A stretch of 64,000 nucleotides of DNA from NCBI RefSeq assembly GCF_025698545.1, contig NC_068571.1:43557733-43621732 (forward strand), written 5' to 3'. The notes below the pieces were generated by a model. That model did no database searches, had not been told where the DNA came from, and saw only the letters and a list, made by a program, of their open reading frames with translations. The DNA is from Gossypium raimondii (taxonomy: Eukaryota; Streptophyta; Magnoliopsida; Malvales; Malvaceae). The translations under genes and the position numbers were made by a program. Of the stretch, positions 1 through 9,777 are shown piece after piece (the first letter of the stretch is position 1; the number at the start of each line of letters is the position of its first letter).

Positions 1-640
1 TTTATTGAAAATTTTTATACAGTCATCTTAACATTATTTTAATGTTTACATAAGAGTAGTATTATATATTTAATATAGGTTTATTTTTTAATATGTTATA
101 AATTACATAATATAAAGTATTATAAACTTAAAAATAGGACGGTTTGGGCCAGACTCAAACTTTGAATGTTCAAGCTCGAGCCCGGTCCATATTTCAAACG
201 GGCCTAATCTTTTTACCCGAGCTCATTTTCAAACCTAATATTTTTACCCAAATCCTCCCAAATTTTGAATGGGCCTTTGGGCTTAGGCGAGTAATCCAAC
301 CCATGAACAGGTCTAATTTTAAATAGTAATATGAATTTTTTATATAGGTCAAGTCAAGCCAGGCTCATACTTAGGCCTGAATTTGTTTTTAAAATCAAAC
401 CTCAACTCGACTTAAACGGGCCGAGATCTCTATTTTATATTAATTAGTAATGTTTATTTTAATAGAAATGTACCAAGTTAGTACTATGATAAGATTACGT
501 AAAGATTTTAATTCATAAAATTAATATTTTTTTCTAAAATGTATATATTTGTATTGTGGAACACTTTTAATTATGAAAATTAGTTATATTTACCGGCTTC
601 TTGGAAGCTTGGTTTTTGTATTGATCGGTTAGTATTTTCT
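1..640. other. AT-rich intergenic stretch with a decayed repeat
   Basis: No credible gene. Between about 130 and 435 the sequence is relatively GC-rich and contains short cassettes around GGGCC, CCCGAGC and GGGCCGAG, resembling the degenerate GGCCCGGGC-rich dispersed repeats common in plant intergenic DNA. The open frame there starts without an ATG and has no recognisable domain. Confidence 0.3.
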
Positions 641-937
641 CTTGGTCAAGTCAATAAAGCTACAAACAATTTTTTCCCTAATTATTACAATAAAAGAATA
701 TAATTTAACTTTCCAAAAAAAAAGAGAAAATAATTTACCTACTTTATCTTTTTATATTATATTCTCATGTCATTGGTGTGCTTTATTAAAGCAAAAGATG
801 ATACCAATCTTCATTAAAGTAAAGTTAGTGGAAATACAAAGAAAAAAGAAAAAGGAATTCTAATCAATTAGATGATCACTTAACCTCATATAGGAGCATA
901 TGCAAGTTATCATTTCAAAGCGAAAAAAAGAACAACA

Positions 938-1297
938 ATGGGAAATGATTTCACGAGAGGAATTCTCTCCGTTTCTCTTGCAATCTTTGCTATTGTTTTC
1001 CCCATATATGCCTTTGAAACTTCCTTCTTCTTAGATCAAAACAATGCCGTCACCACCACCCTATGCAATTCCACCGTAACTGAAGACTGTGGCCGTAATG
1101 TAAACGGAGACAGTCACTCGTCTAAACGTCTCCTTCAAGGAGGACCAACATACAATCGTCGTCGTCACATATGTTACGGAGCTATTCAGAAGCCGGGGGT
1201 TTGTAATGGTAACATCTACGGTAATTGCATTGTACCTATCGGTCCATCATATCGTCCTTGTACTGTGTATACACGATGCAAGCGAGGAGTTCGATAA
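938..1297 (+). CDS. RALF-like secreted cysteine-rich peptide precursor (copy 1)
   Basis: Intronless 119-residue precursor. The ATG lies in a good plant context (AACAACAATGGG). Residues about 8-25 are hydrophobic and look like a signal peptide. A propeptide with a C-x7-C pair (C43, C51) is followed by a dibasic KR at 63-64, the kind of site where RALF precursors are processed. The C-terminal part has HICYGAI (77-83), which aligns with the ISYGAL segment of RALFs, then cysteines at 89, 97, 108 and 114. The last pair is C-x5-C followed by KRG, as in RALFs. Known family role: apoplastic hormones that bind FERONIA-type receptor kinases and raise extracellular pH. Odd points: a seventh cysteine (C79) replaces the Ser of ISYG, and the first mature Cys spacing (x7) is shorter than the usual x9. 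A close paralogue lies 1.9 kb downstream. It may be a divergent RALF clade rather than a canonical member. Confidence 0.72.
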   Translation: MGNDFTRGILSVSLAIFAIVFPIYAFETSFFLDQNNAVTTTLCNSTVTEDCGRNVNGDSHSSKRLLQGGPTYNRRRHICYGAIQKPGVCNGNIYGNCIVPIGPSYRPCTVYTRCKRGVR

Positions 1298-3171
1298 TCA
1301 TTTTTTCAAGATTGTCAAATTTATTTTTAACATATTTCATCTATGTTTTGAGTGAGCAATTTCATATGTTGCTTTTCTTAGTCTTGTTATTATAATTCTC
1401 ATAATAATCTATACACTTACACAAAAGAGGTGTAGAATTTTTAATTGGAGCATATTGTTTTAAGAACAACTAAAAGGGTATTGGTTTTCTATTTAGGGTT
1501 AGTTTGGATGATTAAATATATGAAATTTTATTAGTGAGTTGTCTTTTAAATTATTCTAAATTTAAGTTTTATTATTCATAAATCTTATCTCAATTTATTT
1601 TAACTTAGTTTTGATTATTTCCCGATTTTTAGTCTATTTTATTTCATATTTAGATTATTTTAATTTTAATTAATTCAACATATATTATTCGTGATTTATA
1701 TTGTACTTATAATTTTAAACTCCAAAAGGTCTCATGTATATATTCATATTAAATTTTATAGATTTATATAACTTTTAAAATTATTATATATTGATTTCAA
1801 TATGTTCAATCATCCATAAATAATTTTGATGTTATATTTATTTTATGTCTATATCTCACATTTTAAACAATTTATTTATAATAACTTTATTTTGATTCTA
1901 ATTTCATTTATTTAAGAGTTTATCATTATACTTATCATATATTATGTAATTAAATTTTATTTTTAAAATTATTAATTTGACTTTTTAAGCACGGGATTTG
2001 GTTAATATTAGAGAATGATTATTGGGACTCAATGTTTTACTATTTTTGTCATGATTATCGAATTGAGTTAGATAAGTCGATTAGATCGAAAATCAATTAG
2101 GTATTGACATGAAATAAGAGATTAGTTTAATTGACCCATGAATCGAGTTAAAAAATCAAATAAACTAATGATTAAATTGGTTGTTTTTTATATAAATTTC
2201 TAACCACTTTTAATCAAAACTCACAAACTGATTCAACCAATAAACATTTTATCTGACCAAAACTATGAATTTTAATTTTTTTTATCCTTAGAGAGCTGAT
2301 GCCAGAGCACTCCATGTATTGACAAACCATAATTATTGTACTCTTGGTGCTGAGTGATGGCCTTTTGTGTTCTAATTTCCATTTGCCCCCTGCATTGGCC
2401 GAAATTGGTGGGGATTTGCACTAGTCTTTGGAAACCGAACTAAAGTCAATGCAAAATCGAACGTTTAATTTTGTCATTAGTTCCTATATTCTTTGAATTT
2501 TTATAATTTAACTTCTCTATTTTTAATTCTTAATTCAAAAATTAAAATCTAATTAATAATACTATTAAATTTCAATATGTGGCATTTTAGTATCGAAAGG
2601 TCTAATTTACAAATATGTCATAATTCCCTATACTCTTCATGAATTTGAAATTTAGTCATTTTACTTTTTAAATTTCAAAATTCAAATCTAACTATTAATT
2701 CTATTAAAACAAATTTGTTAAATCCAGGGTTCATTACAACGCTATTTTTCAATTTACATTATTACCAAGTGAGTATTTTTTTATTATTTCAAAATGTTAC
2801 ACCAACAAAATTAGAAAGAAATAACAATGTTAGACCAAAATTGAAAAATCCAAATCGGAATGAACTAATCAGTTATTAGAAAATTAGTAATTTAATCTTA
2901 ATTTTCAAGTTTTTCTTAAAAAAATAAAAATAAAACTTGACCAAGTCAAGCAAAACCACTGTCATTTTCTTCCACCAAATTTGAAGATGAAATAGCAAAG
3001 GCCCCCACTATAAGACCCTTAAACCAATCAATGAAACCAGACCCTTTCATTACTTATCCTCAATTTACAACTTTTTCTTATAGATAATCTCCCAACAACA
3101 TATTATTTATTTAAGTGCCTACAAACTCAGAAAAACAAATCGGAAAAAAGAAAAAGATCAAAAGAGGAACA
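1298..3171. other. Intergenic region between the two RALF-like genes
   Basis: AT-rich, with no coding signal seen. Roughly 1980-2280 and 2450-2900 contain short phrases typical of decayed plant foldback repeats, but I could not define their ends. A possible TATA-like CTATAAG lies near 3008-3014, about 160 bp upstream of the second RALF-like ATG. Confidence 0.4.
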
Positions 3172-3507
3172 ATGGGATATTTTCCATTGTTCATATTAGC
3201 TTCTTTGCTGTTAATCAACAACAGTGTGACCAAATCAGCAGCTTTAGCCTTTCCTGAGAGCAAACCAAACGCTACGAAATACGATGAAACAATTGGTGAA
3301 TTCATCGAAGATGAAGAACAAGTGGTGTTGTTCGGTGAATCCGAGGTGAAACAAAGGAGCCTTGCTGCAGCTACTCCTATATCTTATCGAGGGTTACAGC
3401 CTCAACCGGTTTGCAATGCGAATATTTATGGGAATTGTATAAAACCTGCAGGTCCTGATTATCGGCCTTGTACAACATATAATCGTTGCAAGAGGGGAGT
3501 CAAATGA
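3172..3507 (+). CDS. RALF-like secreted cysteine-rich peptide precursor (copy 2)
   Basis: Intronless 111-residue precursor, taking the ATG at 3172 (AACAATGGG context). The open frame extends 57 bases further 5' but only from a GTG. Residues 4-20 (PLFILASLLLINNSVTK) form a signal peptide. An acidic propeptide (IGEFIEDEEQ, 41-50) leads to a basic KQR at 60-62. Then comes PISYRGL (69-75), which keeps the ISY motif important for RALF-receptor contact. The four canonical RALF cysteines follow at 81, 89, 100 and 106, ending in RCKRGVK. The block CNxNIYGNC...YRPCTxYxRCKRGV is nearly identical to copy 1, whereas the prodomains are unrelated, so the two are old tandem paralogues with conserved mature peptides. 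The open frame is intact and was probably maintained by selection. Confidence 0.75.
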   Translation: MGYFPLFILASLLLINNSVTKSAALAFPESKPNATKYDETIGEFIEDEEQVVLFGESEVKQRSLAAATPISYRGLQPQPVCNANIYGNCIKPAGPDYRPCTTYNRCKRGVK

Positions 3508-3607
3508 AAAAGAAATTAGGACCAAAAATATATGGAAGGTTTGATGTTTTGTGTTTGTGTTTGGTTTTTGATGTTACTGTTCTTCTGTTGGTAGATATAT
3601 TGTGTTT

Positions 3608-3613
3608 AATAAA
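3608..3613 (+). promoter_or_regulatory. Polyadenylation signal of RALF-like copy 2
   Basis: AATAAA about 100 bp after the stop codon in a T/G-rich 3' region, a normal plant 3' end arrangement. Assigned by position and sequence only. Confidence 0.45.
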
Positions 3614-3705
3614 GAATTTATACAAATCATTGTGAGTTTAAGAACTGAGTTCTTCGCATAATCATAAGGTATGGTGTGAAAAACCAGAGATATGGGAAAG
3701 AAATT

Positions 3706-4076
3706 GGTGAATGTACCTCAGAGGTCCTGTAATATAGAGACTTGATCAAATTAGTCTTTGTACTATTGAAAAGATTCAAATAAGACCAAATTAGAATAGA
3801 TTTAACATTTACTGTTTAAAAATATATATCATTTACCATATAACAGAGTTCATATTTTTAAAGTTTTATAATTCTTTAAATGAAATATTTTGTTTGAAAT
3901 TGAACTGCAATTAAATAAAAAAATTCAATATATTTTTTATAGTAAATATTAACTCCATTATAACTTGGACTTATTTGATTTTTTAATAATATAGGGACTA
4001 AATTGATCTATTTAATAATAGATGGAATAGTTTAATCTAGTCCTTATAATATAGGGACCTCTCAAGTATTTTAACC
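3706..4076. repeat. Foldback MITE-like element, family 1, copy 1
   Basis: The left end GGTGAATGTACCTCAGAGGT is inverted at the right end (AGGGACCTCTCAAGTATTTTAACC). The arms also share paired TAATATAGAG / TATAATATAG and later AAATTAGT / AATTTAATC segments. About 370 bp with no coding capacity. The same termini recur at 6343-6740 and, degenerate, at 55380-55955, so this is a dispersed non-autonomous repeat. Confidence 0.6.
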
Positions 4077-4475
4077 GAGGAAATTGAATGAATTCGAGGA
4101 AAATAATTAAGGAAACTAATCTGATTTTGTATATGAATAAAAATTAAAATATGAATTCTAAACGTTCTTTCTCGAAGAAAACAGATCATGAACTTGATTT
4201 GCAAGATTGAATCTATTTCTACATATGGGTTCGAAATTTGAAGACACATCCAGTATATTATCTTAGATTTTTTTAACATAAATTTTGGGAGAAGAGATAG
4301 TGGTATAATATCTTATTGTTTATTAGTTTCGTTTTATCCAATTTGGAAAATTTTATTTACTTATTTAATCATATAAAAGTACACTTGAATAAGTCGAATT
4401 TAAAATGATTCGAAATTTTTATTGATAGATGAACAAAGTGAAAACATACAGGTAATACAAGTAAAAATACTTACA
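4077..4475. other. AT-rich spacer
   Basis: I see no gene or clear repeat boundary between the foldback element and the LINE remnant. Confidence 0.4.
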
Positions 4476-4479
4476 AATC

Positions 4480-6115
4480 TAATTTAACAAGTTGAAAGTA
4501 CTTCAGCAGCTTCATTACATGTCCGGTATAGGGCTTTAGTATCATTCCCACAATATCTTGTAAACGGGAAGAGTCTTCCCATCACCACTATATCATCCCA
4601 TACTGGTTGGATTTCCCAATTCACCTTGATTTCTTTTCCTTCGACAATTTTCCCAAGTAGTTTATCCTTAGTCCAAAACACTACAGATGCTAAACTCATC
4701 CGACACGAAGATGCAAGGATGAATCGAGCAATCAACAGCTTGCTTTTGATCCTAGAAGATTGATGTAAAATTTTCCTAATAAATTTCCTTGTAATATCAT
4801 CCGGAGATTTTATTAGAATGACAACGCTAACTCTTGCATTTCCTTTCTTCCATCCAACATACACGTTAGTTATAAGTTGGTGTCGTCATGCTCTCCATTC
4901 TCGTCACCAAATTACTTTGCACTAGCGGTTTGTAATTACACCAACTCTCATAAGCCTTAATCGCTCTATTGGTGTAAACCGTAGCCATGTTGATGACAAC
5001 GATTAGAATTGGGGTTCTTCCCTCGAAAATAACCTAGTTTTCTTGGTTTCAAATACTCCATAAGTTTGAGGTAAACAATAAGAAGTTGTCCCTATCCTCC
5101 TTTTCTGATTTAATTCGCCTTAACATTGGGAGAATCCACTCAATAGGAGAATTCATCTTCAAGCTATCAGTTTTGATTCTCAAGTTTGATACAATCCAAA
5201 CAACCCTTGTAAAAGGACAGTCCGTAAAAAGGTGCTCTAAATCTACTACACAATAATGGCACAGCGCACAACCAGTGTCTATGGTTTGAATTCTCTTTTT
5301 GATCTCCAACTTGCATGGTAAGGCATTGTTTAATATCTTCCACAAAAATATTGTAATTTGGAATGATAATTTCACCAACCACAACATTCCCCAATCACAC
5401 TAATCAATAAGTGAGTTAGAATGAGCATTGTCATCATTTAAGTTCTCATTAAATTCTTTAAAATAGGTCAATCTTACCAAGTACTTACCATCGGGGGTGA
5501 ATTTCCATATTGGCTCATCCTCGCCTTCAAAGATGGGCTTTCATCTTTCCACTTCTCATCTATTATGCTTAGGATTTCTTGTCTGATATCCTCTTTGTGT
5601 CTTTTCGAAGCATTTTTTTCGTCTCGCACACGGCTCGTCCTTCGCCATAGTATTCCTTGTTTGATCATTTCCTTTCCACTTATGATACTCTTCCACACCC
5701 AAGAATTACCTGGTTTCGTTATTGCAAAAAGTTGTCATTGCAACAATATTTTTTAATCAATTTTGATTGTTTATGATTTTCCATGATTTCTACATTTTTT
5801 GATGCCAAGCCCACCTCGAGATTTATCACCTCACAATCTATCCCAATTGAGATAGTGAATTCTCCTCCTCATTGTCTTCTCCCCACCAGAATTGTCATAC
5901 TATATTGTCCATCTTTTCACATATATTTTTCGGTGCTTGATAGCGAGACATTTGATACAAAGGAAGACTTGTCAATGCTGATTTTATTAACATTAGTTTT
6001 CCTCCTTGACCTAGCATTTTGGCTTTCCATTGCGCAAGCTTGGACTCAAATTTACTTATCTCAGCACAAAGATAATGATTTGAATTCACTCAACTCTTCC
6101 AAAAGAAAAAAATAA
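4480..6115 (-). mobile_element. Decayed non-LTR (LINE) retrotransposon, 3' half
   Basis: Reading right to left, four pieces of a plant LINE ORF2 follow in the expected order but in different frames. First is the region just after the reverse transcriptase fingers (6089-5895: WKAKMLGQGGKLMLIKSAL, then LPLYQMSRY). Next is the linker with WKSIISGKEMIKQGILWR (about 5698-5474). Then the RT-associated zinc-binding domain (5387-5049: FLWKILNNALPCK, CALCHYC, EHLFTDCPF). Last is the tail of an RNase H-like domain (4864-4484: EIKVNWEIQPVWDDI...CNEAAEVLS). No endonuclease or catalytic RT part is visible. Stops and frameshifts interrupt it, so it is a dead 5'-truncated copy. Confidence 0.82.
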
Positions 6116-6342
6116 ATAAATTGATAGAACTAAGGTATCCTTTATCCTGTGTTTGAGAATAAATCTTTTGAGTTTGTAATTGTCCCTCTTAACAATGTCA
6201 TTTCTAATGTTCAAACTCAAGTTTTCTTCTTAAAAGTGCAATGTAACTTACAACTGCACTCAACCTTTGTTAGTAAGGTTTACACCTTGCAACATGTTTT
6301 GGGTACTATAAATTGACATGTCATTTGATACAAATTGAAATT

Positions 6343-6740
6343 GGTGAAAGTACTTATGAAGTCCCTTTATTATAGGTACAGGATTAAATTAGACCTTATA
6401 TTATTAAATGGATTAATTTAATTTCTATACTATTAAAACAAATTGGTAAGGTCAAATTGGAACAAAGTTAACATTTGCTAGTTGAAAATGACATGAAAAT
6501 TATATTTTTCATCTATAGTTCAACTTTAAACAAAATATTTCACCGGAATCATAAAAGCTTCCAAATATAACTATGTTAAATAATAAATAACATTTTTAAA
6601 CAAAAAATTTTAAATTTGTTGAAATTTAACTTTATTTGATTTTTTTTTAATAGTACGCGATCTAAATTGATCTATTTAATAGTAAATGAACTAATTTAAT
6701 CCGGTCTCTATAATAGAGGGACCTACTAGCTACATTCACC
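6343..6740. repeat. Foldback MITE-like element, family 1, copy 2
   Basis: Left end GGTGAAAGTACTTATGAAGT and right end (reverse complement) GGTGAATGTAGCTAGTAGGT pair over at least 80 bp, including a shared GGATTAAATTAG block. Flanks carry AATT on both sides (6339-6342 and 6741-6744), a possible short target duplication. Non-coding; same family as 3706-4076. Confidence 0.68.
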
Positions 6741-7790
6741 AATTAAGATTTATGCCGTTTGGACAGTCTCCCAAAAATGGTACATTTTTCATTTAATCCA
6801 TTTAAATTTTATGAAAATACATGTTAGTATAATAGTAAAATTGTACTTTACTCCCCTAATTTTATGTTTCATCTCTATCCTCCCTAAAGCAATTTTCTGG
6901 CTTCGCTCTTAAGTTTATCAACAAGTGGTTAGAAAAGTTGACAGTGAACTTTCTTCCTAAGCATTTGAATTGAGTTCGAATATTGAAATTATTTTTATTA
7001 GAAAGATTTTACTTAAATATCGCCATTGATGATTCATCCAAACGAGACTAATTTCAAACCATAGATCAGACCAGAATACCTAATAGCCAAAGCAAATGAA
7101 TTGTGAAAGAATATGATGGTAAATAGCAGCATTCATATTAGTTACCATAAATCTATCAAATCTTTGTGATTTCATAAAGTTTCCGCGTTTCCCATTGTTG
7201 AATGAGTCTTGATGGTGACTTTGGAACGTAGAGGGGTCCCATCCTTTTATCCCTTTCTATGGGTTTGGGAACTTTAAAACCATCCAATGGAAAGTAAGCA
7301 ACAGAAGACAGGGCAATCTCAATCACCTTTACCATCAAAAACTGTTATTGGATTCATTATAGCCATAGGCAGATTACAAATCAAGTTTACTTAATACTTT
7401 GTTAAGGGTCTAAGAAAAATGACAAAACAATGGTGAGCCCTTTGGGGGCCTATTTGCTTCATTGCTTTTGCCTTCTAGCCTACTCACATTACTCTTTCCT
7501 TTTAACTTTCTAAAACATAACAAAGTTGCGTACTCACGAAATATATCTTATAAAATGTTTTAATCAAAAATCAAAATAACCAAAATAAAATTTCACAAAT
7601 CTCAAGTCTCTAAAATTTATAGATATAAATATTCTTGACGACGCCAACAACACAAGGGAGTCATGGTTAAACCTTTTTGTATTATGTAACAAAAATTCAT
7701 TTTTAATGATACATAAATTCTTGCTAACCAGTCAGTTATTTAAAACTAATACAAAACACACAAAAGTTAGGCACCAACATGGGACTCTCT
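6741..7790. other. Intergenic, nothing recognised
   Basis: AT-rich. The open frame at 7156-7338 on the minus strand has no domain I know and no supporting signals. I see no clear repeat structure. Confidence 0.4.
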
Positions 7791-7794
7791 ATAT

Positions 7795-8485
7795 ATTTTA
7801 GGATTTTATACATTTTTATTTTGGTCACTGTAAAATAAAATTTTCATTTTAGGCACTCCCATTAAAACTCATTTTATTTTGGTCACTTACCGTTAATTCA
7901 ATGTTATTGTACACTTATTTTAGTCACCCAACTTTAATAATTTTTTATATTGGTCACTCATTTTTTCTTTAAAATTAATTTTATTTTTAAAAAGAAAAAT
8001 ATATTTTTACATGGAATTGAATTATAAAACTACATAAAAAAACCTAAATTTTTCCATGTAACTCTATCCCCAGTAAAAGACCAAATAATCCATTGAAAAA
8101 CTCAGGTTTTACCTTGTCACTAGAAAAAAAAGAACTAAATTTTATTTTAAACGAGGGAAAATGAAATTAAATTGATAAATTGGCTTTCCTTTTATAAACC
8201 CAAACTTTTCTATAAAAATTCATGTAATTTCCTATAAAATTTCAAGTTTTTCCCTATTACAAGAAAAAGGTTAAAATTAAAAAGGTAAAATATTTTTTCC
8301 CATTTTACTGAAAAATTAAAATTAATTCTAAAAAATTAAAAAGACAAATTAAGTAAAAACTTATTAGAGTTTGGTGACTATAATGAGTGTACAAAACATA
8401 AAATCAACTATGAACGGTCAAAATGAAAATAATTGTTAACAGTAGTGCCTAAAATGAATTTTTTTTAATATTCAAAATGAAAACT
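7795..8485. repeat. Long foldback (MITE-like) element, family 2
   Basis: The left arm carries ATTTTGGTCACTGTAAAAT then TTTCATTTTAGGCACT and ATTTTGGTCACTTACCG. The right arm carries the same modules inverted (AGTGCCTAAAATGAA, GGTCAAAATGAAAAT, AAAATGAAAAC). Arms of roughly 100 bp or more enclose an AT-rich core. No open frame. A non-autonomous element or decayed derivative. Confidence 0.55.
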
Positions 8486-8639
8486 TATTAAAATTGATGA
8501 TCGACAGTATAGTTTACTTTATAATTTATATTTGAGGTTCGAATATTTCTCTGTGTAAATATCATGAATAAATTAGCCACGAATGTTTGTCTCATAAAAA
8601 AACATAACTAAAGCACAAATGGACATTTGATTCATAAAT

Positions 8640-9012
8640 TGTGATATAACTGGATATTTCTATTGACTTGGGACCGAGCTCCATCACTAACTTGACAAAC
8701 TTGTTCAACATTCTCAATTTCTCACAGTTGCAGAGCAATTTCAAGTCTTCGAGCTACATCATTCAAGGAGGGCCTTTTGCAACCATTTTCACAGATACAA
8801 TTTTCTGCAATTTTGGCATATGTTCTTAAACAGTTGAGTGAAATTTTACCTTTTAGAAAAGAGTCGATGCTTTCATCAATACTCTCATTCCCAATACACT
8901 TTCGTGCCCAATTGGCTAAATTGATTTGCGAATATTCTAATTTTGAATCCACTGCCGGTCTATCGAACCACTCCAAAAGAGTAAACATCTGATTTCTCGG
9001 TTAATTTTTTGC
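8640..9012 (-). pseudogene. FERONIA-like receptor kinase, C-terminal fragment
   Basis: Minus-strand fragment of the same kinase family as 42291-44722. Visible are the end of the catalytic domain and C-tail: VDSKLEYSQINLANWARKC, ESIDESID, LKGKISLNCLRTYAKIAENC, CKRPSLNDVARRLEIALQL. Upstream on its strand the reading breaks at about 8965: some 20 bases present in the other copies between YSF and VDSKLEYS are missing. The match ends near 9012, exactly where Gypsy LTR sequence begins. Interpretation: a truncated receptor-kinase pseudogene cut off by the retrotransposon nest. The remaining kinase and malectin parts are not found on the far side of the nest. Confidence 0.8.
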
Positions 9013-9015
9013 GCT

Positions 9016-9760
9016 TTTTGAAACCTTTTCGAAATCGACTTTTGAAAAAAGACAAAAATAGGTGTCGCCACCAATCACTTTTACCAGGTGTGATCGGGTT
9101 ACCTCGTAATTTGATCGTTTTAATAAGATATTTGATTTATTAAAACAATATCTTTCGGACTACAAAAGTCAAGAAAATGGGTACGGGACTACCAAACACC
9201 CTCGTTACGCCCAAAATTGGTACCTAGTTGATTACTCAGTGTCTTTAGTATCGAAAATTAAAAATATGAGGAGATTTTAAAATACGATCATTTATTCAAA
9301 GATTACTTAATTAAATTAATTCGCACGAAAAGGGACTTATTTCAAGTTAATTGAGAAGAAAGGATTATGTCCCGTAAGTTAAGACATAATACCTTGGATC
9401 CCCGAAAACAAGAATAAACGCTAAAATTTTTATTTTTTAAAATATATTCGATTATCTCGATTTTAGAAAGAAATCATATTCCGTAAGTTAGAACATGACT
9501 TTTCTAAATTCAAAATAATGAGCATTCACCTCGGTTTAAAAAAAAGTTCATTTTTTATGCATTGTGTAAAAATTAACGTAACACTTAAAATGATATATAT
9601 TTAATTTATTCGGATATGATATAAAAACTGACCAATACGTTTAAATACGACACTTGGCACAAATATAAACACAATGGAGAAATATAATAATAAGTAAAAA
9701 AAGCAATAATAAATGGGTAAATTAATAAAACGAAAATACTATGCTAGTGAATGATGATAC
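9016..9760 (-). mobile_element. Ogre-like Gypsy LTR fragment (matches the LTR at 16421)
   Basis: Closely similar, in the same orientation, to 16421-17172. Shared blocks include CCTTTTCGAAATCGACTTTT, GTCGCCACCAATCACTTTTA, CACCTCGTAATTTGAT, TACCTAGTTGATTACTC and the final stretch GGGTAAATTAATAAAACGAA. It is therefore the terminal 0.75 kb of an LTR lying on the minus strand, probably the 3' LTR partner of the right-hand LTR. It stops at a second, related LTR starting at 9778. Confidence 0.75.
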
Positions 9761-9777
9761 TACACTGTAATAATAAT

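Noticed and set aside
3115..3171. Upstream extension of RALF-like copy 2
   Set aside because: The extension starts at GTG and would put a lysine-rich stretch before the signal peptide. The ATG at 3172 has the right context and gives a proper signal sequence.
3111..3305. Minus-strand open frame overlapping RALF-like copy 2
   Set aside because: It lies opposite a well-supported secreted peptide gene, has no domain and is explained as antisense shadow.
7156..7338. Small secreted protein gene on the minus strand
   Set aside because: No signal peptide, no cysteine pattern and no supporting promoter context.
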